Assembly (NCBI GenBank): GCA_965214615.1
Contig: OZ243952.1
Coordinates: 1,364,001 to 1,428,000 of the forward strand
DNA from: CBDAUN01 sp965214615
Lineage (GTDB): Bacteria > Pseudomonadota > Gammaproteobacteria > Arenicellales > JAJDZL01
DNA: 64,000 bases
Direction of reading: 5' to 3'
The notes under the pieces were generated by a model that was not told the origin of the DNA, did no database searches, and saw only the letters and a program-made list of their open reading frames with translations. Of the stretch, positions 1 to 7,459 are shown in pieces; position 1 is the stretch's first letter, and each line of letters begins with the position of its first letter. Both the position numbers and the translations under genes were made by a program.

Positions 1-591
1 ACATTTCAAGGCATGCCGACTCGGGAATATTCGATAGCGAGCCGCGCGCAAGACAATTTTCTCGAATTCTACGTACGCAAGATCGACGGAGGAGCTGTGA
101 GCCCGTTCATTGCCGAGCACCTGCGGCCGGGCGAACTTGCCACGGTCGAGGGTCCTTTCGGCACCATGTATTTTCGCAATGACTGCGAGGGGCCGGTGCT
201 GGCGCTTGCAGGCGGTTCAGGATTGTCTGCGATTCAGCCCATAGTGATCGAGGCGCTGAATCGTGATCCGAATCGACAAGTCTGCCTGTATCATGGCGTT
301 AGGGATGAAGTGGATATTTACAGAAACGAATTTTTCAATGATCTGCAGATGCAGCATGACAACTTCGACTACCAGCCGGTTCTGTCTAATCCGAGCCGAC
401 CTGTTGAACAGCATGTCGGAATGCTGGCTGACGTGCTGGACTCGCATCTTGAATTCGCTGACAATGTTGTCGCATATATTGCCGGCCCCCTGCCGATGGT
501 GAACAGTTGTGCGCAAGTTTTACGACGAAACGGAGTGCCTGGCGACCGGTTGTTTGCCGATCCGTTTTTTACACAGGCCGATAGGGCTTGA
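1..591 (+). CDS. Ferredoxin/flavodoxin-type NAD(P)H reductase, C-terminal part (cut by window edge)
   Basis: The frame is open from base 1, so this is the 3' part (196 codons) of a longer gene. The visible protein is an FAD/NAD(P)-binding reductase of the ferredoxin-NADP reductase fold, as in the reductase components of aromatic oxygenases. It has an R-E-Y-S FAD-binding motif near the start, a G-P-F-G turn, a GGSGLS nucleotide-binding loop, an AGPLPMV motif and an F-A-D-P-F-F end. It would pass electrons from NAD(P)H to an oxygenase. Any N-terminal 2Fe-2S domain lies outside the window. The stop is 3 bases before the next gene, so it is probably co-transcribed with the SDR, di-iron protein and gentisate dioxygenase genes. 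The family is clear; the partner oxygenase is inferred from context. Confidence 0.8.
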   Translation, partial: TFQGMPTREYSIASRAQDNFLEFYVRKIDGGAVSPFIAEHLRPGELATVEGPFGTMYFRNDCEGPVLALAGGSGLSAIQPIVIEALNRDPNRQVCLYHGVRDEVDIYRNEFFNDLQMQHDNFDYQPVLSNPSRPVEQHVGMLADVLDSHLEFADNVVAYIAGPLPMVNSCAQVLRRNGVPGDRLFADPFFTQADRA

Positions 592-594
592 ATA

Positions 595-1548
595 ATGCAG
601 ACGATGGAATCGGACAATCTGAAGCGGCGCGTTGCGCTCGTCACGGGCGGGGGCAGGGGAATCGGATTTGCCATTGCCCGAGACTTGGCCGAACGCGGCG
701 CCCATGTCGTCATTGCCGATAGCGGCGGGGAGATAGGCGGCGCGAACGCAGACCCGGCGGTCGCCGAGGAGGCGGCGCATGCGCTTGGGAATTCGGCGAT
801 TGCGTTCCCGCACGACATTGCAACGCCAAATTCTGCGTCAAATGCGGTGAAAGCGGCACTGGAGAGATGGGGGCGCCTGGATCTAGTCATAAATTGTGCG
901 GCGATATTGCGGGATCACTTCATCTTCAAGGCTCGGCCTGATGACTTTGACGAGGTTATCAGAGTGAATCTAGCCGCCGCCTACTACGTTCTCGCTGCCG
1001 CAGCTCCGGTCATGCGCGAACAGGCCAAGACGGCGCCGGAGGAAACGCCGTACAATTGGGGTCGGGTTGTGAACATCGTTTCTGCTGCCGCCTTCTACGG
1101 CAATTACGGACAGTCGGCCTATGCGAGCGCCAAGAGCGGCATGATGGGGCTGACCCGTGCAGTCGCACTTGACCTGGCGCGCGCCCGGATTTGTGTCAAC
1201 GCGGTCGCGCCCTTTGCATCGACGCGTGTGACGCAGTCCATTGTGCCGGCCAACGAAGCTCAAGCTCAATATATGCAGCGGGCGCTGAAGATCAGCCCGC
1301 ATACCGTTGCTACATTTGTCGCATGGCTGTGTTCGGATTTGGCCCGCCAGGTGTCGGGGCAATTGTTCGGAGTCAGGGGAAGGGAAGTCTTTTTGTTTTC
1401 GCAGCCTCGCCCTGTTCAAAGGTTTGAGGTCTCAGCCAATGCATGGGGTTTCGATGCGATAAGCAACGGTGTTTCACGTTACCTTGCAGACGGGTTTGCC
1501 AATTTAGAAACAGACCTTGAAGCGTTTAACACAGAACCGGCGGTTTGA
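595..1548 (+). CDS. Short-chain dehydrogenase/reductase
   Basis: A 317-residue SDR oxidoreductase. The N-terminal Rossmann motif TGGGRGIG is at residues 18-25, an N-C-A-A-I stands where NNAG is usual, and the active site Y-A-S-A-K is about 60 residues further on. The C-terminal tail after the core (about 60 residues) is longer than in a minimal 250-residue SDR and recalls dehydrogenase domains of multifunctional beta-oxidation enzymes. The likely reaction is NAD(P)-dependent oxidation of a hydroxyl on a ring or acyl-CoA intermediate; the substrate is unknown. A second ATG lies three codons in. The stop TGA directly abuts the GTG start of the next gene, which indicates translational coupling in the aromatic-degradation operon. 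Confidence 0.85.
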   Translation: MQTMESDNLKRRVALVTGGGRGIGFAIARDLAERGAHVVIADSGGEIGGANADPAVAEEAAHALGNSAIAFPHDIATPNSASNAVKAALERWGRLDLVINCAAILRDHFIFKARPDDFDEVIRVNLAAAYYVLAAAAPVMREQAKTAPEETPYNWGRVVNIVSAAAFYGNYGQSAYASAKSGMMGLTRAVALDLARARICVNAVAPFASTRVTQSIVPANEAQAQYMQRALKISPHTVATFVAWLCSDLARQVSGQLFGVRGREVFLFSQPRPVQRFEVSANAWGFDAISNGVSRYLADGFANLETDLEAFNTEPAV

Positions 1549-2265
1549 GTGAAGATGGACATGAAGCCGGGAGTCGAGGTGCCGGATGCGGAAAGCCTTC
1601 GAAGCGCGCCCGAGGAATATCGTCTTGCAGTGAGAAAAATCGTTATCAGCCATGCGGTCAATGAATTGCATGGCGCACGGGTATTCGACGAGCCAGCGGT
1701 TGCCATGGCGCCCACCCCTTATGCCAAATGGCTTACTTGCCGCATTGCGATGGAAGAATACGGCCATCATGTTCGCTTTAGCGAACTTGGCGAAGACATC
1801 GGAATCGAGCGACATCAGATGACGCCTGAATTCAAAAGGCCCTTGTCAATTTTCGAATTTGACTTGTGCTCATGGACTGAATTCTGCGTCATCAAGATAT
1901 TGGCGGACATGGCTGAAGTGGTGCAGGTAGAAGATTTGATTCATTGCACGTTCATCCCGCTAAGGAAACTGGCGCGCATGACCATGCCTGAAGAAAAATT
2001 TCATGTTCAGTTCGGGCTGGACTTTACATCGGAGTTGCTGAAAACAGAATCAGGTTCGCACGAAGTCCAAACTGTGATTGATAACTACTACCCCATGATG
2101 AAGAAATTCTTCGGCAGGCCAAATTCGGAAAACAATCGAATTTATCGAAAGTGGGGGATAAAAAGGAGATCGAACAAACAGATGGCGGACGACTACGCCC
2201 ATCGCGTGGAAAGGATCGTTGTCGATGATTTTGGCTTGCAACTGCCGATCATCAATGCGAACTAG
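1549..2265 (+). CDS. PaaA/PaaC-like ferritin-fold di-iron protein
   Basis: A 238-residue protein resembling the phenylacetate-catabolism family (PF05138), whose members form the di-iron oxygenase of phenylacetyl-CoA or related epoxidases. Carboxylate/histidine pairs suited to a di-iron site are visible: N-E-L-H-G near residue 35, M-E-E-Y-G-H-H near residue 65, and P-E-E-K-F-H near residue 147. The start is GTG immediately after the SDR stop; an in-frame ATG follows two codons later. With the adjacent ferredoxin-type reductase it could make a ring-hydroxylating or epoxidising monooxygenase whose product leads to gentisate. That pathway role is inference; the family call rests on motif reading. 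No separate PaaB/D/E-like subunits are visible in this window. Confidence 0.7.
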   Translation: MKMDMKPGVEVPDAESLRSAPEEYRLAVRKIVISHAVNELHGARVFDEPAVAMAPTPYAKWLTCRIAMEEYGHHVRFSELGEDIGIERHQMTPEFKRPLSIFEFDLCSWTEFCVIKILADMAEVVQVEDLIHCTFIPLRKLARMTMPEEKFHVQFGLDFTSELLKTESGSHEVQTVIDNYYPMMKKFFGRPNSENNRIYRKWGIKRRSNKQMADDYAHRVERIVVDDFGLQLPIINAN

Positions 2266-2276
2266 GATTCGGCAAC

Positions 2277-3326
2277 ATGAGCACTGAGGTTCCCGATACT
2301 CCTGAACTGCGGGAATATTACGCACGGCTCCCGGAGCGCAGTCTTGCACCGCTGTGGACGGTGCTCAGTTCGCTTGTGACTCCCCAGCCGGTATCGCTGT
2401 GCCGGCCCGCCTTGTGGAGATATGATGATGTTCGCCCGCTCGTTATGGAAGCCGGAGATCTGATCACTGCGAGGCAGGCTGAGCGACGTGTCTTGATTCT
2501 TGAGAATCCGGGGCTGCCGGGTGAATCCAGAATTACCGACACAATTTACGCAGGCTTGCAGTTGATATTGCCTGACGAAGTTGCTCCTGCTCATCGCCAT
2601 ACGCAATCAGCGCTTCGATTCGTACTTGAAGGCGAAGGTGCATTTACCGCCGTTGACGGCGAAAAAACGATTATGAGGGAGGGCGACTTTGTCATTACCC
2701 CGTCGTGGACTTGGCACGACCATGGAAATGAAAGCGACACTCCGATGATATGGCTTGACGGGCTGGACATACCGCTCGTTCAGACGCTCAATGCGTCGTT
2801 CGCGGAACGCTATTCGCAGCAGGCATATCCCCAATCGCGGCCGGCAGGGGATGCGCTGGCACGCTTCGGCTCCGGATTGCTGCCGGTGGACCACAGGCGC
2901 AGTTCGATGGCTTCGCCGGTTTTTAACTATCCGTACGAACGCACCAGGGATGCTCTTGAGAAAATGCGTTCTGCGAGTGACTGGGATGCCTGCCATGGGT
3001 TGAAGTTCCGATATGCGAACCCGGTTACCGGTGGACACGCAATTCCGACCATTGCAACGCATATGCAACTGCTGCCGCAAGGATTTCAGACCGCACCATA
3101 TCGGAGTACCGACGCTACGGTATTCGCAGTCATTGAAGGCAAGGGGCGGACTTCAATTGGCGAATCCGAATTCGCATGGTCGAAGCGCGATATTTTCGTA
3201 GCTCCGAGCTGGAATACGGTCTGTCATCACTCGCAGCAGGACTCCTATTTGTTCAGTTTTTCGAACCGGCCAGTGCAGGAAATGTTCGATTTGTGGCGGG
3301 AGCAGCGCGACGTTGGCAGCGGATGA
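2277..3326 (+). CDS. Gentisate 1,2-dioxygenase
   Basis: A 349-residue bicupin dioxygenase that cleaves gentisate (2,5-dihydroxybenzoate) between C1 and C2 to maleylpyruvate, using Fe(II) and O2. Metal ligands are visible in the first cupin: P-A-H-R-H (His106 and His108) and T-W-H-D-H (His147), followed by the usual W-L-D-G-L-D segment. The length matches the family. The second cupin (about residues 240-335) keeps the fold but not the metal histidines. It starts 11 bases after the di-iron protein gene, so it belongs to the same operon. No maleylpyruvate isomerase or fumarylpyruvate hydrolase is present in the window; they may lie upstream of base 1 or elsewhere. Confidence 0.88.
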   Translation: MSTEVPDTPELREYYARLPERSLAPLWTVLSSLVTPQPVSLCRPALWRYDDVRPLVMEAGDLITARQAERRVLILENPGLPGESRITDTIYAGLQLILPDEVAPAHRHTQSALRFVLEGEGAFTAVDGEKTIMREGDFVITPSWTWHDHGNESDTPMIWLDGLDIPLVQTLNASFAERYSQQAYPQSRPAGDALARFGSGLLPVDHRRSSMASPVFNYPYERTRDALEKMRSASDWDACHGLKFRYANPVTGGHAIPTIATHMQLLPQGFQTAPYRSTDATVFAVIEGKGRTSIGESEFAWSKRDIFVAPSWNTVCHHSQQDSYLFSFSNRPVQEMFDLWREQRDVGSG

Positions 3327-3885
3327 GCGACTCATTGGTCGAGACAATTTGCTTCAGCGCTGCGATCAGTGCATCGTACGAATAGAATCAGCGGGCTGGT
3401 TTTCCAGAGTCGGCTTGCCGCCTGTGAAACAGGATCAGATGTACGTTGAGCGGTACTTGCGCAGCCTAGGACCTTCGGTGGCCGCAGTTCGATACATGCA
3501 GACACTCGGCGATGCCGAGCAAGTGCTCCGGATGGAGTTTGACGACAGTTGGAAACTTGCGGAGAACAAACAGTCCGAGCACCTGCATCAAGTCATGGAG
3601 ACGGTTTCCAGCGATGCCGCATCCTTTGTATTTCGCCGCATGTTCGATGCGATCTATGGACTCGTCGCTGACTGCGCGAAGGACAGATTATCCGGTGCGG
3701 ATTCATATCTGTACCGAGTCGCGACCGGCAGCGCGGCGGAGACTGGTTTCCTGTTTGCACTTGAATCCATAACAGACTTTTCCGTTTCAATGGAGAATTG
3801 CAGCATGTTTACGCACAAATTTGAAATTTTTGAATTCGGGCGATGGCCGCTCTGCTTGCATGACAGGGAATTTGCTGTCTATTGA
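3313..3885 (+). CDS. Unrecognised protein downstream of gentisate dioxygenase
   Basis: An open frame of 190 residues if it starts at the TTG overlapping the dioxygenase end; an in-frame ATG lies at about base 3439. I recognise no family. The sequence is soluble-looking, mixed alpha/beta, without a signal peptide or membrane segment, and has scattered cysteines, aromatic residues and acidic patches. It is in line with the operon and ends 78 bases before the convergent CBS gene. It could be an accessory or regulatory protein of the aromatic cluster or a decayed gene. The frame is long and uninterrupted, which favours a real gene, but the start is uncertain. Confidence 0.5.
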   Translation: MAADERLIGRDNLLQRCDQCIVRIESAGWFSRVGLPPVKQDQMYVERYLRSLGPSVAAVRYMQTLGDAEQVLRMEFDDSWKLAENKQSEHLHQVMETVSSDAASFVFRRMFDAIYGLVADCAKDRLSGADSYLYRVATGSAAETGFLFALESITDFSVSMENCSMFTHKFEIFEFGRWPLCLHDREFAVY

Positions 3886-3963
3886 TGTCGACTCTCGCTG
3901 CAGACGATATCCCCTCCAGACAGACAAGGGCTTGCTGCATTCGGTCGGAGCGAGAAACGGGAC

Positions 3964-4407
3964 CTATGTGATTTCGGCTGAACCTTGAATAAAGCTCTCG
4001 AGCTTGTTTATTTTCCGCTCTTTGGAACGTATCACCTCTGCAAGCAGATCAGTCGACGATATGATTCCGACTAGCGAGTTGTTTTCAACCACAGGCAAAT
4101 GCCTAAAGCCATTGCCGACGACCAGTTTCATGCAATGGTCTACGGTGTCTTCAGGTGAAGCGGTGATAACGTCCTTGGTCATCACTTCGGAGACAGAGGT
4201 CTCCTTGGAGTTTCGCCCGTATAAGATCACTCGGCGAGCATAGTCGCGTTCGCTAAAAATTCCGACAAGTTCGTCAGATTCGACTACAGGCAGGACTCCA
4301 ATATCACGTTCAGCCAGCAGTTTCAGTGCGTCGAGTACGGTGTCAGTCGGCGTTACGGTCCAAACCTCGGAACCCTTGCTGCCTAGTAGTGAATTAACAT
4401 TTAACAT
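3964..4407 (-). CDS. CBS-domain-pair protein
   Basis: A small protein made almost entirely of two CBS domains (a Bateman module), about 147 residues. Typical repeats are present: V-T-P-T-D-T-V-L-D-A-L followed by I-G-V-L-P-V-V, then a second A-S-P-E-D-T-V followed by F-R-H-L-P-V-V and the closing D-L-L. Such stand-alone pairs bind adenine nucleotides and act as energy or redox sensors or modulate partner enzymes. The ATG at 4407 is chosen because an AGGAGA ribosome-binding site lies about 8 bases upstream of it; a GTG at 4425 would place that site inside the gene. A 16-bp palindrome at 4486-4501 may be its operator. The partner is unknown. Confidence 0.85.
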   Translation of the reverse strand: MLNVNSLLGSKGSEVWTVTPTDTVLDALKLLAERDIGVLPVVESDELVGIFSERDYARRVILYGRNSKETSVSEVMTKDVITASPEDTVDHCMKLVVGNGFRHLPVVENNSLVGIISSTDLLAEVIRSKERKINKLESFIQGSAEIT

Positions 4408-4829
4408 AATGGAGTCTCCTGCCACAATTTCAAATTGCGTTCAGTGAGTCGGTCGTTGTCAATAGATGAACTTAACCGAAGCAAATTACCGAATTCGGTA
4501 ACGATTACGGCGGGACTTTGGATCACGCTGATTTGAGCATTCCTGCAGGAATTGACCGCAGACTCAATTCGACGGTAACTTTAACTTTCTCACTACGGAC
4601 TGCTCTTTATACACTCAACGTTGGTCCAACTACAAGCAATTTGGTTTTCTGATTCGCATTGAACTAAGCTGCTGCGCGGCAATTTCCTTTCCGAGCACCT
4701 AAGCGTCCGCGTCCGTCTTGCGACTGTTTCTCCAGTCATCCTTAGAAATCTGATTGATCGTATAGCGGTGGTGGCCGTTGCAGCGGTTCACAACCATCTG
4801 CGATTTTCAATCACAAAAGAAGAAAGGAG
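4408..4829. other. Intergenic region upstream of the CBS gene
   Basis: About 420 bases without a convincing reading frame on either strand. The only structure I see is the perfect palindrome at 4486-4501 and AT-rich stretches around 4600-4660. Confidence 0.5.
4486..4501. promoter_or_regulatory. 16-bp perfect palindrome, possible operator
   Basis: The sequence TTACCGAATTCGGTAA is its own reverse complement. It lies 79 bases upstream of the CBS gene start in non-coding DNA, a typical place for a dimeric regulator. No regulator gene is adjacent, so the cognate protein is unknown. A chance palindrome of this length is unlikely but possible. Confidence 0.4.
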
Positions 4830-5096
4830 ATGTCCCATTGCAACAATGGCTCGAAGCCATGTTCGTCTGTACGGCAAATCACTTATGACTATATGGAAAT
4901 GCAAGGCTTGGCGGCCAGGACTCAGAAAGCGTATGTGCAGGAACTCGACAAGTTGGCGAAACATTTCGGTTGTTCGCCGGCTCTGGTCAGCCGACGAAAA
5001 CCGACACCTTGCGAAACGCTTTCATCTTGGGGCGCAATCGTGCAGCAATCAGCGGCGAATATTGAGGTGAGTGTGGCCGCGGAGCGGCAACCCTGA
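4830..5096 (+). pseudogene. Remnant of a tyrosine recombinase (N-terminal SAM-like domain)
   Basis: The open frame encodes 88 residues. Residues 18-55 resemble the start of IS91-associated or integron-type tyrosine recombinases, with Q-G-L-A-A-R-T-Q-K-A-Y, then a K-L-A-K-H-F-G block and S-P-A at the usual spacing. After that the similarity stops and no catalytic domain follows, so only the DNA-binding N-terminus is left. It lies 270 bases before tRNA-Lys, a favoured integration target, and is unrelated in sequence to the intact integrase at 6284-7195. It is best read as debris of an older integration event. Confidence 0.5.
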
Positions 5097-5136
5097 TCTT
5101 AAATCTGACCAGAACAACTTTTTTGGAGCAGTCCGC

Positions 5137-5142
5137 TATAAT
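5137..5142 (+). promoter_or_regulatory. -10 box (TATAAT) for the structured RNA candidate
   Basis: A perfect TATAAT lies 7 bases before the predicted RNA start. The -35 region is weak (CAACTT about 16 bases upstream). Confidence 0.45.
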
Positions 5143-5149
5143 AGCGCCA

Positions 5150-5304
5150 GATTTGGTGGCACGGGTGGCGCCTCTACCTACTTTCGGCCTTTGATGACGC
5201 AGATGGATAGAATCTGCATAGGATCATCAAACTGACATGGTATTCTCTGAAAATGAATGTCAGCCCGGCAGGTAGGAGAGCCTTTCACCGCCCGTCTTTC
5301 GGGC
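5150..5304 (+). ncRNA. Structured non-coding RNA candidate (three-way junction)
   Basis: About 155 nt with no reading frame but strong paired structure. The closing stem pairs 5164-5169 and 5172-5178 with 5271-5289 in pieces (CCTCTACC against GGTAGGAGAG, GGC against GCC, GGT against ACC). Inside it are hairpin A (TTTGATGA 5190-5197 with TCATCAAA 5224-5231, extended by GCAGAT with ATCTGC) and hairpin B (CTGACAT 5232-5238 with ATGTCAG 5257-5263). A 3' hairpin GCCCG-CGGGC (5290-5304) could end the transcript, though no U-run follows. A perfect -10 box precedes it. I could not match it to 6S, SRP, tmRNA, RNase P or a known riboswitch; tRNA-Lys lies 62 bases downstream. Confidence 0.45.
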
Positions 5305-5365
5305 TGTAGCGGACATTAGTAGCGGCCAGTCTGGATTATGCTGCTATCCTCGCGACGATATTTTT

Positions 5366-5438
5366 GGGCCGTTAGCTCAGTTGGCAGAGCAGTTGACTCT
5401 TAATCAACGGGTCCGGGGTTCGAATCCCTGACGGCCCA
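5366..5438 (+). tRNA. tRNA-Lys (anticodon CTT)
   Basis: A full cloverleaf: acceptor GGGCCGT with ACGGCCC, D-stem GCTC/GAGC, anticodon stem GTTGA/TCAAC enclosing loop CTCTTAA (anticodon CTT, lysine), T-stem CGGGG/CCCTG with TTCGAAT, and discriminator A. CCA is not encoded. The usual tRNA-Lys identity and its position just outside the conjugative element are notable, because PAPI-1-type elements integrate at tRNA-Lys. However, I found no second copy of its 3' end on the far side of the element. Confidence 0.95.
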
Positions 5439-5797
5439 CATCGGCGCCTGCCCAAAGCTATTGCGCTTTCTGTAAACCCGATGCCTTGCTTGCGTTCCAG
5501 TGCTGTTGCACGTATTCACTCCCTTCAGAATACGTACGCGGTTGATACTCTCAAATTCCTCAGTTGTCTGTATCGTGTGCGTCTAGGCAAACTGACTCTG
5601 CGCACTTTGCAGGGAGGCTTTGTTGAACGCTGGCGTTCTCCAAATTTGTTTGTCTACATCCTCGAATGGGAGTGTCGTCCGCCTAGTCCGGAGAACTCAA
5701 ATCTATGAGATTCTCCAACCGGAATTTGCCGTCTATCTTTCGTGTCGCTTTTGCAATATAACCGAAAAATATACGTTAAAATGGTGTCAAATTGAAA

Positions 5798-5827
5798 AAG
5801 ACATCTGACTCCTGCGTCAGATGTCTT
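5798..5827. repeat. Left copy of 30-nt hairpin repeat
   Basis: A perfect 12-bp inverted repeat (AAGACATCTGAC and GTCAGATGTCTT) around the loop TCCTGC. All 30 bases including the loop recur in the same orientation at 41233-41262, and I found no other copy in the window. It could be the element end or attachment core, or a terminator (a short T-run follows here). Confidence 0.75.
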
Positions 5828-6191
5828 TAAAGTGTTTATAATTTTGTAGAAAAATAAAAAATTATTAGACGATATTTGAAAATTATCCGTGATTTCATTT
5901 GAGAAATCGGTAAACTCAACGGCTTTACGGAATCAAGGAATCGCTAAATTTGTCGTAAATTATAAAATTACTATGAATTGTATCAATTGACGAAATGTTT
6001 TTTGTAAAAAATAAATTCTCTCGCTGTTCAATTAATATAGCTCGAATGCAACACCGAGACTCGCGAGTCGCTGATCAGCGCACTTGGCTGTTTCGATTTC
6101 CAAGTTGTCAGAAGGCGGGATCGGTTGCGATCGCGAAGACAAAGAGTACTTGCCATCGGATACAGTGCAAGCAAGTGTTGGCGGAATTGCG

Positions 6192-6254
6192 GTCAGGTGC
6201 GCGCTGCGCACGGCGAATGTAAATCAACATGCACGCAGCGCGATGTCACCTGAC
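6192..6254. repeat. Long imperfect inverted repeat beside the integrase
   Basis: The left arm GTCAGGTG plus CGCGCTGCG (6192-6208) pairs with CGCAGCGCG (6234-6242) and CACCTGAC (6247-6254). A 4-base bulge and a 25-base loop complete the structure. It starts 29 bases past the integrase stop. It may be the integrase terminator or an arm-site region for recombination. Confidence 0.45.
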
Positions 6255-6283
6255 AAGACCCATATGAATCGCGTCAGCTTGAA

Positions 6284-7195
6284 CTACATGTCTCGCAGTT
6301 GCAACGTGTTTACAAGCATGCGCATTTGTTCCGTTCCCGGATGAATGTAGCGCATGGTTGTATGAACGCTGGAATGCCCGAGCAGTTGCTGAAGTTCCCT
6401 GTACTGTCCCTGCGAAGCGAGTCGAGTGGCAAAGGTATGGCGCAGACGATGCGCGGATATTGAAACCTTTGTCCAATTTGACAGTCGCTTGAAGAACGAC
6501 GATAGAGATTCTGATGTCAGGCTCTGCGCGCATTTATAGCGAGAATTGAATAGATGAATGTCAAACACGAACCGTTCATCGAGAATCGTGCCTGCCGGCA
6601 GCACTTGCGAAGTGCGTCGACGCATATCGTAAAGCACTTCGTACGCATTGGAAGACATTGGAATGGTCCATGCCCGTCCGGTCTTGCTGGTGCTGGCGGG
6701 CAGTTCGATTTCCCGTTGAGAAAGGTTAACGTGCTTCCACCTCATGCCGGTCAACTGACGCCGTCGAATACCTGTGAAAAATAACAATTTGACAACATTG
6801 GACCAAAACCAACTCGGATCCGCCTTGCAATCGTCACTATTGATGAAGGCCAGCACCCTTTCTAGGTCAAGCAACTCAACGACCTTCGGTCGCTCGCTGA
6901 ACGTTCGAAGTGTCAGCGAACTCAACCCAGGATCGGTAGTCAGTATTCCGCATTCGATCGCAAATTTAACCAGCAACTGAATATGTTTCAGGTAATTGTT
7001 CCAAGTAACTTCGCTTACATTTCTGCTGCATACGGTTTCGCGCCAATTCGCCATGTTCCCATATGTCAACTGCTCCACGGAATTGACATTGATGTCATTC
7101 TCTAGCAAGCGTATTACGTACGTGATATGCCGCTTGGTTGCAGGCGCTAAATTTCTTTGTTTAAAGTATTGAAATGCTAGATGATTGATTTTCAT
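6284..7195 (-). CDS. int: Tyrosine recombinase / integrase
   Basis: A 303-residue site-specific recombinase with the whole catalytic set: Arg144 (T-G-I-R), Lys171 (S-K-T-G-R), His249 and Arg252 (A-H-R-L-R-H-T-F-A), His274 (L-L-G-H-S-S) and the nucleophile Tyr283 (M-R-Y-I-H). Residues 1-90 form the N-terminal SAM-like core-binding domain. It is short, XerC/D-sized, rather than the 400-plus residue P4-type integrase usual for PAPI-1-like elements. It is transcribed toward tRNA-Lys and the left hairpin repeat, so it probably integrates and excises the 35-kb element. A 12-bp inverted repeat lies 74 bases upstream of its start (7269-7302) and could control it. Confidence 0.93.
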   Translation of the reverse strand: MKINHLAFQYFKQRNLAPATKRHITYVIRLLENDINVNSVEQLTYGNMANWRETVCSRNVSEVTWNNYLKHIQLLVKFAIECGILTTDPGLSSLTLRTFSERPKVVELLDLERVLAFINSDDCKADPSWFWSNVVKLLFFTGIRRRQLTGMRWKHVNLSQREIELPASTSKTGRAWTIPMSSNAYEVLYDMRRRTSQVLPAGTILDERFVFDIHLFNSRYKCAQSLTSESLSSFFKRLSNWTKVSISAHRLRHTFATRLASQGQYRELQQLLGHSSVHTTMRYIHPGTEQMRMLVNTLQLRDM

Positions 7196-7268
7196 CCCAA
7201 CCCCCCAAATATTAAGAATTACAATTAAAAATGATTAATGCACCATGTCGCATCGTCTCGACATGGAT

Positions 7269-7302
7269 ACGTTTCGCTGTCGTTTCACGTACAGCGAAAC
7301 GT
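7269..7302. promoter_or_regulatory. 12-bp inverted repeat between the secretion operon end and int
   Basis: ACGTTTCGCTGT (7269-7280) and ACAGCGAAACGT (7291-7302) are perfect inverted repeats 10 bases apart. They sit between the stop of the TraG-like gene and the start of int. The pair may terminate the transfer operon or be an operator for int; no clear T-run follows on the minus strand. Confidence 0.45.
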
Positions 7303-7459
7303 TAATTTGAACATAAAATAGTTTATCTTTGCCAATTAATTGCAGTTGGGCGGCAAAAATAAGGAGCCGACCTTGAAGTATTTATGCAAAAAATCCTCAA
7401 TTTTGCATGTTTAAGGATTATTCAATTGCATTCGCCAAATTGTTTGACTCATGCGCCTG

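Larger units (their letters stand above)
5439..6283. other. Non-coding stretch between tRNA-Lys and the integrase
   Basis: About 845 bases with only short, unconvincing frames. It contains the left 30-nt hairpin repeat (5798-5827), a markedly AT-rich segment (about 5840-6020) and a long inverted repeat (6192-6254). The AT-rich stretch and the repeats fit an element end. Confidence 0.5.

Noticed and set aside
5150..5304. 6S, tmRNA, SRP or RNase P RNA
   Set aside because: None of the conserved core motifs of these RNAs is present, and the branched fold differs from the rod-like 6S RNA.
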